Below are positions 1 to 5,482 of a stretch of DNA of 6,642 nt, piece after piece. A model generated the notes under the pieces. The model did not search any database. It saw only the letters and a program-made list of their open reading frames with translations, and was not told where the DNA came from. The stretch is from Planctomycetia bacterium (GTDB lineage: Bacteria; Planctomycetota; Planctomycetia; Gemmatales; Gemmataceae): assembly GCA_005773755.1 (NCBI GenBank), contig SXHE01000907.1, forward strand, positions 1 to 6,642. Reading direction: 5' to 3'. Position 1 is the stretch's first letter, and the number at the start of each line of letters is the position of its first letter. Both the position numbers and the translations under genes were made by a program.

Positions 1-73
1 ATCACGTGATCCGTCGCTCACGCTTCCGGCTCGTCACGAGTGCGTCGCCTCGCTTCTGACCGAGCGGAGTATG

Positions 74-490
74 TCACTTCTTCGCCGGCAACTCGATTGT
101 GAGGTTGTTGTCGCCGGCTTTCACCTCGACCGATTTGGGCAGGTCGATCGGGTTGATGTGGCCCTCGGCGGTCTGGTCGCCCAGCGGCGGGGTGAAAGTC
201 ACTTTGTAGGTGCCGACCGGCGCGCCGGGCTTGCGCTCGCCCTTCGAGTCGGTGGTGCGGACGGTGGACAGGGTGAACGTGCCGTCCGCGCCGACCTCCG
301 AGTTGGTGAGGAACTCGGGCTTGGCGGGATCGGGCACGAACTGAACGGCCCCGCCCTTGACCGGCTGACCGCCCCGTTTGACCACCCCTTTGACCGGGTG
401 CAGGTCGGGGAAGTCGGGCTGCTTCTTGTCGCCACCGCAACCGGCCAGAAGGCCGATCGCGGCGACGATGATCAGGACACGGGTGCGCAT
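74..490 (-). CDS. Small planctomycete lipoprotein, carboxypeptidase-regulatory-like fold
   Basis: Predicted 138-residue lipoprotein. A short Arg-containing N-terminus and a hydrophobic stretch (about residues 5-17) lead into the lipobox L15-A16-G17-C18, so Cys18 would be lipidated and the protein held on a membrane facing the periplasm. The mature part starts with a charged linker, then has a V-x-G-x-V...G-G-x-P-V-x-G pattern (about residues 33-50), a G-T-F-T-L segment and a G-T-Y-K-V-T-F strand. These are typical of small Ig-like or transthyretin-like beta domains annotated as carboxypeptidase-regulatory-like in Planctomycetes. It begins 2 bp after the stop of the upstream DUF1559 gene, and its GGGGA ribosome-binding site lies inside that gene's last codons about 10 nt before the ATG, so the two are probably translationally coupled. 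Lipoproteins of this kind commonly follow DUF1559 genes in this phylum; the function of the pair is unknown. No catalytic residues are evident. Confidence 0.9.
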   Translation of the reverse strand: MRTRVLIIVAAIGLLAGCGGDKKQPDFPDLHPVKGVVKRGGQPVKGGAVQFVPDPAKPEFLTNSEVGADGTFTLSTVRTTDSKGERKPGAPVGTYKVTFTPPLGDQTAEGHINPIDLPKSVEVKAGDNNLTIELPAKK

Positions 491-492
491 GG

Positions 493-1422
493 TTACCAGT
501 TCCCCGGAAGGACTTGCCCGTCGCGCGGGTCGCAGGCCAGCGCCCAGTTTGTTGTGCTGATGCCCGAGCTGATCGACCGCACGCTGCCGTCACCCATGCC
601 CACCTGAATGCCGGTGGAGTGGATGCCCTGAGGCAAGTTGTAGACACAGTTGTTGATGGGGTGCGGCTTCGACTGGAACATCGGGGCCGCCGGATAGTTG
701 CTCACCCCGCCACCGCCCTTACCCGACCCCAGGTTGAAGCCGGGACGCCACACGCTGTTGGCGTCGGCCCACAGGCTCCCGTACGTGCTCGACCCCGCGA
801 GGTTCCCGGTGTTGCCACAGGTGCCGTAGATTTCCGCGAAGAAGATCGTGTTCGTGAGGCCGTCCGGCACGTTCGCGGTCATGTCCTTCTTGCCCAGCGG
901 GTATCCGCGACTCGACACCGGGTCGCCGAACACGTAATTGTTGCCCGCGTAGTTGGAGATGCCCCAACTGCTCGCCCCGCCGTTGGGGGTCTGGCACAAC
1001 CCGTTGTTGTTGGTGGTGTCACCGGGGCAGATGAACGTTTTGATGACGCGGTTGTACTGCCCGCCCGCGTACCCGGTAAGGCTCAGCGCCCTGTAAATGT
1101 TGTCCTGTTCGACGTGCGGCAGAATGAAGTGGAACAGCGTGTAGTGGTGCCGGCCGAACGGCGTCGTGGCCGGTGTGAAGCAGCCGGCGTTGCCGGGGTC
1201 GGCGCACGGGGCCGACATCGGCGGCAGCGAGCCGCTCGCGTCTTGCAGCGAGTGTGTGGCGATACCGAGCTGCTTCAGGTTATTGGAGCAGCTCATGCGC
1301 GCGGCGGCCTCGCGCACCTTCTGCACCGCGGGCAGCAGCAGCCCGATCAGGATCGCGATGATCGCGATCACCACCAGCAGTTCGATGAGTGTGAAACCGG
1401 AATGAGACCGAGAGCGGACCAT
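493..1422 (-). CDS. DUF1559 protein with type IV pilin-like N-terminus and H-X9-DG C-terminal motif
   Basis: 309 residues, a usual length for the family. The N-terminus is a class III (prepilin) leader: a short basic segment ending in G9, then F10-T-L-I-E14, with a Glu at mature position 5 and a long hydrophobic helix to about residue 31. A prepilin peptidase should cut between G9 and F10. Family landmarks follow: the A-V-Q-K-V-R-E-A-A-A-R segment (32-42), S-N-N-L-K-Q-L-G (46-53), an I-C-P-G-D segment (131-135), S-N-Y-A-G (157-161) and D-G-L-T-N-T (188-193). H268, nine residues, then D278-G279 match the prepilin-type processing-associated H-X9-DG signature. The start is supported by GGGAGG 6 nt before the ATG. 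The protein is presumably a surface or periplasmic pseudopilin-like component. Planctomycetes encode many such paralogues and their role is largely undefined. The lipoprotein gene follows 2 bp downstream. Confidence 0.97.
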   Translation of the reverse strand: MVRSRSHSGFTLIELLVVIAIIAILIGLLLPAVQKVREAAARMSCSNNLKQLGIATHSLQDASGSLPPMSAPCADPGNAGCFTPATTPFGRHHYTLFHFILPHVEQDNIYRALSLTGYAGGQYNRVIKTFICPGDTTNNNGLCQTPNGGASSWGISNYAGNNYVFGDPVSSRGYPLGKKDMTANVPDGLTNTIFFAEIYGTCGNTGNLAGSSTYGSLWADANSVWRPGFNLGSGKGGGGVSNYPAAPMFQSKPHPINNCVYNLPQGIHSTGIQVGMGDGSVRSISSGISTTNWALACDPRDGQVLPGNW

Positions 1423-1491
1423 GACGAACCTCCCAGCAAGAATATGACCGGGAACGAACCGGAATAGAAAACGAAGACTTGAGCTTCACAG

Positions 1492-1519
1492 AGTTTACCC
1501 GAAGACGCGTGGCGTGCAA
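1492..1519 (-). promoter_or_regulatory. Candidate sigma-70-type promoter for the DUF1559-lipoprotein unit
   Basis: Read on the minus strand, TTGCAC (1514-1519) and TAAACT (1492-1497) are separated by 16 bp. They match the sigma-70 consensus at 3/6 and 4/6 positions. Transcription would start near 1485 and give a leader of about 60 nt before the ATG at 1422. This is a moderate pattern match in a 175-bp divergent gap; other AT-richer hexamers nearer the gene could serve instead. Confidence 0.3.
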
Positions 1520-1549
1520 GCCAAATCTTGCGCGGGGCGGTGGTCCGAC

Positions 1550-1579
1550 TTGCGGTTCCCGCCCGCGACTTGTTACAGT
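1550..1579 (+). promoter_or_regulatory. Candidate extended -10 promoter for the glycan operon
   Basis: TTGCGG (1550-1555) and TACAGT (1574-1579) are 18 bp apart, and a TG dinucleotide sits one base before the -10 hexamer (1571-1572), as in extended -10 promoters. Transcription would begin near 1586, leaving about 12 nt that hold the GGGGGA ribosome-binding site (1587-1592) before the ATG at 1598. Position and spacing suit the first gene of the operon. The call rests on pattern matching only. Confidence 0.4.
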
Positions 1580-1597
1580 TTGCGCCGGGGGAACACA

Positions 1598-2530
1598 ATG
1601 CACTGCATCGTCACCGGCGCGGCCGGGTTCATCGGGTCGCACCTCTGCGAGCGGTTGCTCGCGGACGGCCACACCGTCGCCGGCATCGACTGCTTCACGG
1701 ACTACTACGCGCGGCCGATCAAAGAGCGGAACCTCAGCACGTTCCGCGCGCACCCGGCGTTCACGTTTCGCGAACTCGATCTGTCCGCGGGCGTGCCGGC
1801 AGAAGCCGTGGCCGGGGCGGAACACGTCTTCCACCTCGCGGCGATGGCGGGCCTGACGCGCAGCTTCACCGACTTCGACACCTACAACCGCCACAACCTC
1901 ACCGCGACCCACCGGCTGCTCGAAGCGCTCAGGGGTTCGCCGACGCTGAAGCGCGTCGTGTATGCGAGCACGTCGAGTGTGTACGGCCGCTACGCCAGCG
2001 GCGACGAGGCGCTGCCGACGCGCCCCAGTTCGCCCTACGGCATCACGAAGCTGGCCGCCGAGCACCTGTGTCGCGTGTACGGCGACGAGTTCGGTGTGCC
2101 GTGTGTGGTGCTGCGGTACTTCAGCGTGTACGGCCCGCGGCAGCGCCCGGAGATGGGCTACCACCTGTTCATCAACGCCATCCTTCAGGGGAAGCCGATC
2201 AAGCTGACCGGCGACGGACTACAGGTTCGCGGCAACACCTACGTCGCGGACTGCGTGGAAGCGACGATCCGCGCGGCGCAGGCCACGCCGGGCGAAACCT
2301 TCAACCTCGGCGGCGGCGAACTGGTCACGGTGCTCGAAGTGTTCAAGCGCCTCGAGCGCATCATCGGCAAGCCGGCGATCATCGAGCGCCACCCCCCGCG
2401 CCCCGGCGACCAACTCGCCACCGGCGCGGACGTGTCGAAACTCGCCCGCCACCTCGGATGGAAGCCAACAACGAGCTTGGACGACGGTTTAGCACGACAG
2501 GTGGAATGGCAACGAACCTTACTGGGGTAG
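1598..2530 (+). CDS. NAD-dependent sugar-nucleotide epimerase/dehydratase (extended SDR family)
   Basis: 310 residues, the usual size for UDP-glucose or UDP-glucuronate 4-epimerase-like enzymes. The Rossmann nucleotide-binding motif G7-A-A-G10-F-I-G13 lies at the extreme N-terminus, with D31 ending the second beta strand, as expected for NAD binding. The catalytic set is present: an S-T-S-S-V-Y-G segment (124-130) and Y147-G-I-T-K151 (YxxxK). A further family landmark is R-Y-F-S-V-Y-G-P-R-Q-R-P (173-184), followed by T-G-D-G (204-207) and T-Y-V-A-D (214-218), the substrate-binding part. The ATG at 1598 is chosen because it puts the Rossmann motif in its normal position and has GGGGGA 5 nt upstream; an earlier in-frame ATG at 1514 would add 28 unrelated residues. 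The enzyme probably interconverts an NDP-hexose or NDP-hexuronate in the cytoplasm to supply the downstream glycosyltransferase. The exact substrate cannot be told from sequence. It is the first gene of a four-gene operon. Confidence 0.96.
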   Translation: MHCIVTGAAGFIGSHLCERLLADGHTVAGIDCFTDYYARPIKERNLSTFRAHPAFTFRELDLSAGVPAEAVAGAEHVFHLAAMAGLTRSFTDFDTYNRHNLTATHRLLEALRGSPTLKRVVYASTSSVYGRYASGDEALPTRPSSPYGITKLAAEHLCRVYGDEFGVPCVVLRYFSVYGPRQRPEMGYHLFINAILQGKPIKLTGDGLQVRGNTYVADCVEATIRAAQATPGETFNLGGGELVTVLEVFKRLERIIGKPAIIERHPPRPGDQLATGADVSKLARHLGWKPTTSLDDGLARQVEWQRTLLG

Positions 2531-2533
2531 CAG

Positions 2534-2974
2534 ATGAAGCCGAGTGGTGCGAGGAAGCGTTTGCTCGCTCGCCTTGAAACAGACAGCGATTCGCTCGTCG
2601 CGTTGCCACCGGCAGACGCGTTTGCGGCGATGCTGGCGTTCTACGCCGAAGAGCGCGTGGAAGGCTGCTCGCTCGACGAGGACGGCGACATGCTGCTGTA
2701 CCAGTGGGGCACGAACGATTGGGGCGAGGGCGAGGCGTTCGAGTTCAACATCACCCGACAGTTCATCAACGCGAAAGACGAAGTCTCGCAACTTTCGCTG
2801 ACCTACAGGTTTGCCGTCTCTAAGGGAACGAGAGCGGTTGGCGCTGGTATTAAGTGGTGTGAGTCGCCCGACGAGCTGGAGAAGTTCCGCCGGTTCGTGA
2901 GTGATTCAAAGGCATACAAACTGGCGACTGCCCTCGTGCCCACCGCAGTCACACTCGAACTGACGCGGTCGTAA
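2534..2974 (+). CDS. Unrecognised 146-residue protein within the glycan operon
   Basis: I do not recognise this family. The gene starts 3 bp after the epimerase stop, with GGGG (2524-2527) 6 nt before the ATG, so translation is probably coupled. The protein looks soluble: no signal peptide, lipobox or membrane segment. The most distinctive stretch is residues 48-77, an acidic D-E-D-G-D turn, then L-L-Y-Q-W58-G-T, W63-G-E-G-E, then F-N-I-T-R-Q-F. This is dense in aromatics and glycines and looks like a conserved beta-rich core. A second block is S-Q-L-S-L-T-Y-R-F (85-93), and W108-C109 precedes an acidic helix S-P-D-E-L-E-K-F (111-118). The C-terminus alternates hydrophobic residues. Codons in the second half (AGG, TCT, GGA, AGA, GGT, ATT) are less GC-biased than in the neighbouring genes, which may indicate a different history. 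The gene is real by frame, spacing and ribosome-binding site; a function cannot be given. Confidence 0.82.
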   Translation: MKPSGARKRLLARLETDSDSLVALPPADAFAAMLAFYAEERVEGCSLDEDGDMLLYQWGTNDWGEGEAFEFNITRQFINAKDEVSQLSLTYRFAVSKGTRAVGAGIKWCESPDELEKFRRFVSDSKAYKLATALVPTAVTLELTRS

Positions 2975-3006
2975 GCGACCAAAGAATCCCCGATCTGAGG
3001 GCACGG

Positions 3007-4350
3007 ATGCTCGACTTCCTGAACCGACACCTGATGCACCCGCTCATGGCGTGGCGGGAGGGCAAGAGCCACCTGCGGCACTTGCGCGCGCTCGAGCGCA
3101 CGCAGTTCGACCCAGTGGTGGTCATTCGCGCACGGCAACTCGTCGCGCTCAAGTCGCAGCTTCAACATGCGTGGGACACGGTGCCGTACTACCGGGCCGC
3201 GTGGTCGAAGGCCGGCGTCCATCCGTCCGACGTGCGCGAGCTGGCCGATCTGGAGGCGTTCCCCGTCGTCACGAAGGCCGACATCCGCCGGCACAACCGG
3301 GCGCTCGTTTCGTCGGCCTACGACCCCGCGAAGTGCCGCAAGAAAACGACCAGCGGTTCCACCGGCGTGCCGCTGACGATCTATTGCGACGAACCGGCGA
3401 TGCAGTTCAAGGCCGCGTGTACGATCCGCTCGGACCAGTGGAGCGGGTATCGCCTCGGCCAGCGGGTCGCGAAGGTGTGGGGCAACCCGGAGTACCGGCA
3501 CTTCGGGCTGAAGGGCCGACTGCGGAACTACCTCTTAGACCGCGCCGTCTACCTCGACACGCTCAACCTGAATGACGAGCGTATCGCAATGTTCGCGCGG
3601 CGCATTCAGCGGCACCGCCCCGGCCTGATCTTCGGTCACGCCCACTCGCTGTATCTGGTCGCGTGCGCGCTGAAGAAATCGGGCGTGCTTGACGTGCGGC
3701 CGAGCGGCATCATCTCCACCGCGATGATCCTACACGACTGGCAACGCGGCGTGATCGAGCAGGTATTCGGCTGCAAGGTCACGAACCGCTACGGGTGCGA
3801 GGAAGTGAGCCTGATCGCCAGCGAGTGCGAGGAGCACAACGGGCTGCACCTGAACGCGGATTCGCTCTATCACGAGGTCGCGAGTGACGGCAAGTTGCTC
3901 ATCACCGACCTCGTGAACCGGGCGATGCCGCTGATCCGCTATCAGGTCGGCGACGTGGTTGTGCCGTCGGCGCGGGTGTGCAGGTGCGGGCGCGGGCTGC
4001 CGCTGATCGAGCGCGTCGAGGGCCGCGACGCCGATTATGTGGTGACGCCCGCAGGGAACCTGATCTCCGGCATCTCGCTGACCGAGAACTTCGCCATGCA
4101 CATTCCCGGCACGGCGCAGGTGCAGATCGTGCAGGAGTCCGTCACGCTGCTGCGCATCCGGCTCGTGACCGACGACGCCTTCAACGACGACAGCCGCCGC
4201 AAGATCGCGGAGCTGGTTCGCGCCACTTTCGGCGACAGCGTGGCGCACGACGTGGAACTGGTGGACGCGATCCCGCAGGAGCCGAGCGGCAAGTACCGGT
4301 TCTGCATCTCGAAGGTCTCCCGCGAGCGGATGGTGGAGGTGGGGGCGTGA
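3007..4350 (+). CDS. PaaK/CapK-type adenylate-forming enzyme (phenylacetate-CoA ligase family)
   Basis: 447 residues, normal for this family (COG1541 type). Motifs of the ANL adenylating superfamily run in order: the phosphate loop T115-S-G-S-T-G120, the adenine-side motif Y262-G-C-E-E266, the ribose/hinge segment T300-D-L-V-N-R...L-I-R-Y-Q-V-G-D316, and the C-terminal P-S-G-K429-Y-R-F with the presumed catalytic lysine. Such enzymes use ATP to activate a carboxylic acid as acyl-adenylate, usually followed by thioester formation. C264, C274, C325 and C327 (the last two in C-R-C-G-R) follow the Cys pattern seen in many PaaK relatives and may bind a metal; that is inference. CapK-like members occur in capsule and exopolysaccharide loci, and the position here between an epimerase and a glycosyltransferase fits that group better than phenylacetate catabolism, for which no other gene is visible. 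GAGGG (2997-3001) lies 5 nt before the ATG. The stop overlaps the next gene's start. No signal peptide; cytoplasmic. Confidence 0.94.
   Translation: MLDFLNRHLMHPLMAWREGKSHLRHLRALERTQFDPVVVIRARQLVALKSQLQHAWDTVPYYRAAWSKAGVHPSDVRELADLEAFPVVTKADIRRHNRALVSSAYDPAKCRKKTTSGSTGVPLTIYCDEPAMQFKAACTIRSDQWSGYRLGQRVAKVWGNPEYRHFGLKGRLRNYLLDRAVYLDTLNLNDERIAMFARRIQRHRPGLIFGHAHSLYLVACALKKSGVLDVRPSGIISTAMILHDWQRGVIEQVFGCKVTNRYGCEEVSLIASECEEHNGLHLNADSLYHEVASDGKLLITDLVNRAMPLIRYQVGDVVVPSARVCRCGRGLPLIERVEGRDADYVVTPAGNLISGISLTENFAMHIPGTAQVQIVQESVTLLRIRLVTDDAFNDDSRRKIAELVRATFGDSVAHDVELVDAIPQEPSGKYRFCISKVSRERMVEVGA
4335..4339 (+). promoter_or_regulatory. Ribosome-binding site deciding the glycosyltransferase start
   Basis: GGAGG lies 7 nt before the GTG at 4347, inside the last codons of the CapK-like gene, and that GTG overlaps the upstream stop as GTGA. 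This textbook arrangement favours 4347 as the start over the in-frame alternatives GTG 4491 and TTG 4497, which sit inside the palindromic repeat and have only its G-runs upstream. Confidence 0.65.
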
Positions 4351-5429
4351 AAAGCGAAGACAACCCCACCCCCCAATCCCCATCCCCGCACCGGGGAGGG
4401 GGGGACGCGCGCTCCGCTTTGCGCGCGGCGTCGAGTGGCGACGAGTCGCGAAACTCTTTCTCCCCTCCCCGCACCGGGGAGGGGCCGGGGGTGGGGTTGC
4501 GTTCGTTCCCCCTCGTTTCCGTCGTCATGGCCGCGAGGAACTACGCCCGCTTCATCTGCGAAGCGATTGGCTCCGTGCGCGCGCAAACACTCCTGAACTG
4601 GGAACTGGTCATCATCGACGACGGCAGCAGCGACGACACGCCGGCCGCGGTACGCCCGTACCTGAGCGACCCGCGCGTGCGCTACTTCCGCTCGGACCGC
4701 CTCGGCCAGCCGCGCGCCAAGAACCTCGGCATCGGGTTCGCCCGCGCGCCGCTGGTCGCGTTTCTCGACGCCGACGATGCGTGGGAACCGACCAAACTTG
4801 AACAGCAGCTCGCGCTGTTCGCTAATCCGAAGGTGGGTGTGGTCTTTTGCGCGCGAGCGATCATGGACGAAGAGGGGGCGGCTGTGGCTGCGAAGCCGAC
4901 AAGCGGCTTGAAGAGGGGGGCTGTTCTGCCCCAGATGTTCACCCAGAACTTTGTGTGTTTCTCGTCGTGCGTGGTGCGGCGTGAAGTGTTCTCGCGCGTC
5001 GGTGCGTTCGATCCGCAATGGGATTTGGCCATCGACTACGACCTGTGGCTACGGGTCGCGAAGTTCTACGAGTTCGACTTCGTGAACGAGGAGTTGGTCA
5101 GCTACCGCACCGGGCACGGGAACCTGTCGAAGAAGCTGCGCGACCGCGTCGATACCGCGATGTCGATCATGCACCGCGCCGAATCGCGCTACGCCGTGGC
5201 CGACGATGTGCAGACAGAAGTGATCGCGGACGGGTACGCCTCGACGTGCCAGACGCTCGGCTACACGATGCGCGCGAGCGAACCGCTGACCGCGGTGCGG
5301 TGGTATCTGCGAGCGCTGAAGTGGCCGGCGCGGAGGTTCATCTCGGTAAAGGGACTTGTCGCCAGCGTGCTGGCGCTACGGACGAAACGCGTGCCGGGTT
5401 CCGCCGAGAACGCGACCGCGAACATCTGA
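4347..5429 (+). CDS. Family 2 glycosyltransferase with a repeat-encoded N-terminal extension
   Basis: 360 residues from the GTG at 4347. The GT-A catalytic domain begins at about residue 55 with P-L-V-S-V-V, followed by the nucleotide-binding D91-D-G-S-S-D-D-T98, the metal-binding L140-D-A-D-D144 and a conserved I229-D-Y-D-L-W-L235 acceptor-side motif. The enzyme should transfer a sugar from an NDP donor with inversion, in the cytoplasm or at the inner membrane face; no membrane helices are seen. The start is chosen for its ribosome-binding site and the 4-bp GTGA overlap with the CapK-like gene. Residues 6-51 or so are encoded by a palindromic repeat (4361-4499), are rich in Pro, Ser, Gly and Arg, and have no counterpart in typical GT2 proteins, whose domain usually starts within the first ten residues. 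If that extension is not translated, the start would be GTG 4491 or TTG 4497, giving 312 or 310 residues. Last gene of the operon; a strong hairpin follows. Confidence 0.92.
   Translation: MKSEDNPTPQSPSPHRGGGDARSALRAASSGDESRNSFSPPRTGEGPGVGLRSFPLVSVVMAARNYARFICEAIGSVRAQTLLNWELVIIDDGSSDDTPAAVRPYLSDPRVRYFRSDRLGQPRAKNLGIGFARAPLVAFLDADDAWEPTKLEQQLALFANPKVGVVFCARAIMDEEGAAVAAKPTSGLKRGAVLPQMFTQNFVCFSSCVVRREVFSRVGAFDPQWDLAIDYDLWLRVAKFYEFDFVNEELVSYRTGHGNLSKKLRDRVDTAMSIMHRAESRYAVADDVQTEVIADGYASTCQTLGYTMRASEPLTAVRWYLRALKWPARRFISVKGLVASVLALRTKRVPGSAENATANI
4361..4499 (+). repeat. Palindromic GC-rich repeat element (REP/RPE-like) inside the glycosyltransferase gene
   Basis: The ends form a perfect 13-bp inverted repeat: CAACCCCACCCCC at 4361-4373 and its reverse complement at 4487-4499. 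Inside, the 18-bp sequence CCCCGCACCGGGGAGGGG occurs twice, at 4384-4401 and 4467-4484, exactly 83 bp apart. The second copy is part of a perfect hairpin: stem CCCCTCCCCG 4462-4471 with CGGGGAGGGG 4475-4484, loop CAC. The first copy forms a similar hairpin with a mismatch. The spacer holds a third stem, CGCGCGC (4406-4412) with GCGCGCG (4421-4427). The layout resembles a paired REP unit or a very small non-autonomous element. No coding capacity of its own is evident, but all 46 or so codons it covers in the glycosyltransferase frame are open. Confidence 0.8.
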
Positions 5430-5433
5430 AAAC

Positions 5434-5468
5434 GACACGGCCCGCGGAAAACCCGCGGGCCGCGTGTC
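5434..5468. terminator. Hairpin between convergent genes, probable bidirectional terminator
   Basis: A perfect 9-bp stem GGCCCGCGG (5439-5447) / CCGCGGGCC (5453-5461) has a 5-nt AAAAC loop. It can be extended by GACAC (5434-5438) with GTGTC (5464-5468) across a 2-nt bulge. It starts 5 bp after the glycosyltransferase stop and ends 15 bp before the stop of the convergent Gly-rich gene, so it could end both transcripts. There is no clear T-run on either side, so it is not a canonical intrinsic terminator; it may act as a transcript-end stabiliser or factor-assisted terminator. Confidence 0.65.
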
Positions 5469-5482
5469 TCGTCACAGATCAC

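Noticed and set aside
48..69. Weak hairpin after the lipoprotein stop considered as a terminator
   Set aside because: The uninterrupted stem is only about 4-5 bp and there is no T-run; not distinguishable from chance in GC-rich sequence.
71..607. Plus-strand open frame opposite the lipoprotein
   Set aside because: The minus-strand reading gives a signal sequence with a lipobox and a sensible beta domain; the plus-strand translation has no recognisable features and crosses the end of the DUF1559 gene.
1343..1372. GATCGCGATGATCGCGATC-like palindromic pattern
   Set aside because: It lies inside the DUF1559 coding sequence and follows from repeated Ile/Ala codons of the pilin-like hydrophobic helix.
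514..1467. Long plus-strand open frame (317 codons) opposite the DUF1559 gene
   Set aside because: It is antisense to a gene with unmistakable family motifs, its translation is Arg/Ala/Val-rich with no recognisable domain, and long antisense frames are expected in GC-rich DNA.
1514..1597. Upstream in-frame ATG for the epimerase
   Set aside because: It would add 28 residues before a Rossmann motif that is normally at the very N-terminus, and would overlap the likely promoter; ATG 1598 has a good ribosome-binding site.
1280..2164. Minus-strand open frame of 294 codons across the divergent promoter region and the epimerase
   Set aside because: It overlaps the start of the DUF1559 gene and the antisense of a clear epimerase; the product is Arg-rich with no motifs.
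3978..4346. Glycosyltransferase frame extended upstream to 3978
   Set aside because: This part overlaps 370 bp of the CapK-like gene in another frame and is Arg/Ala-rich; the GTG at 4347 has a proper ribosome-binding site and the GTGA overlap.
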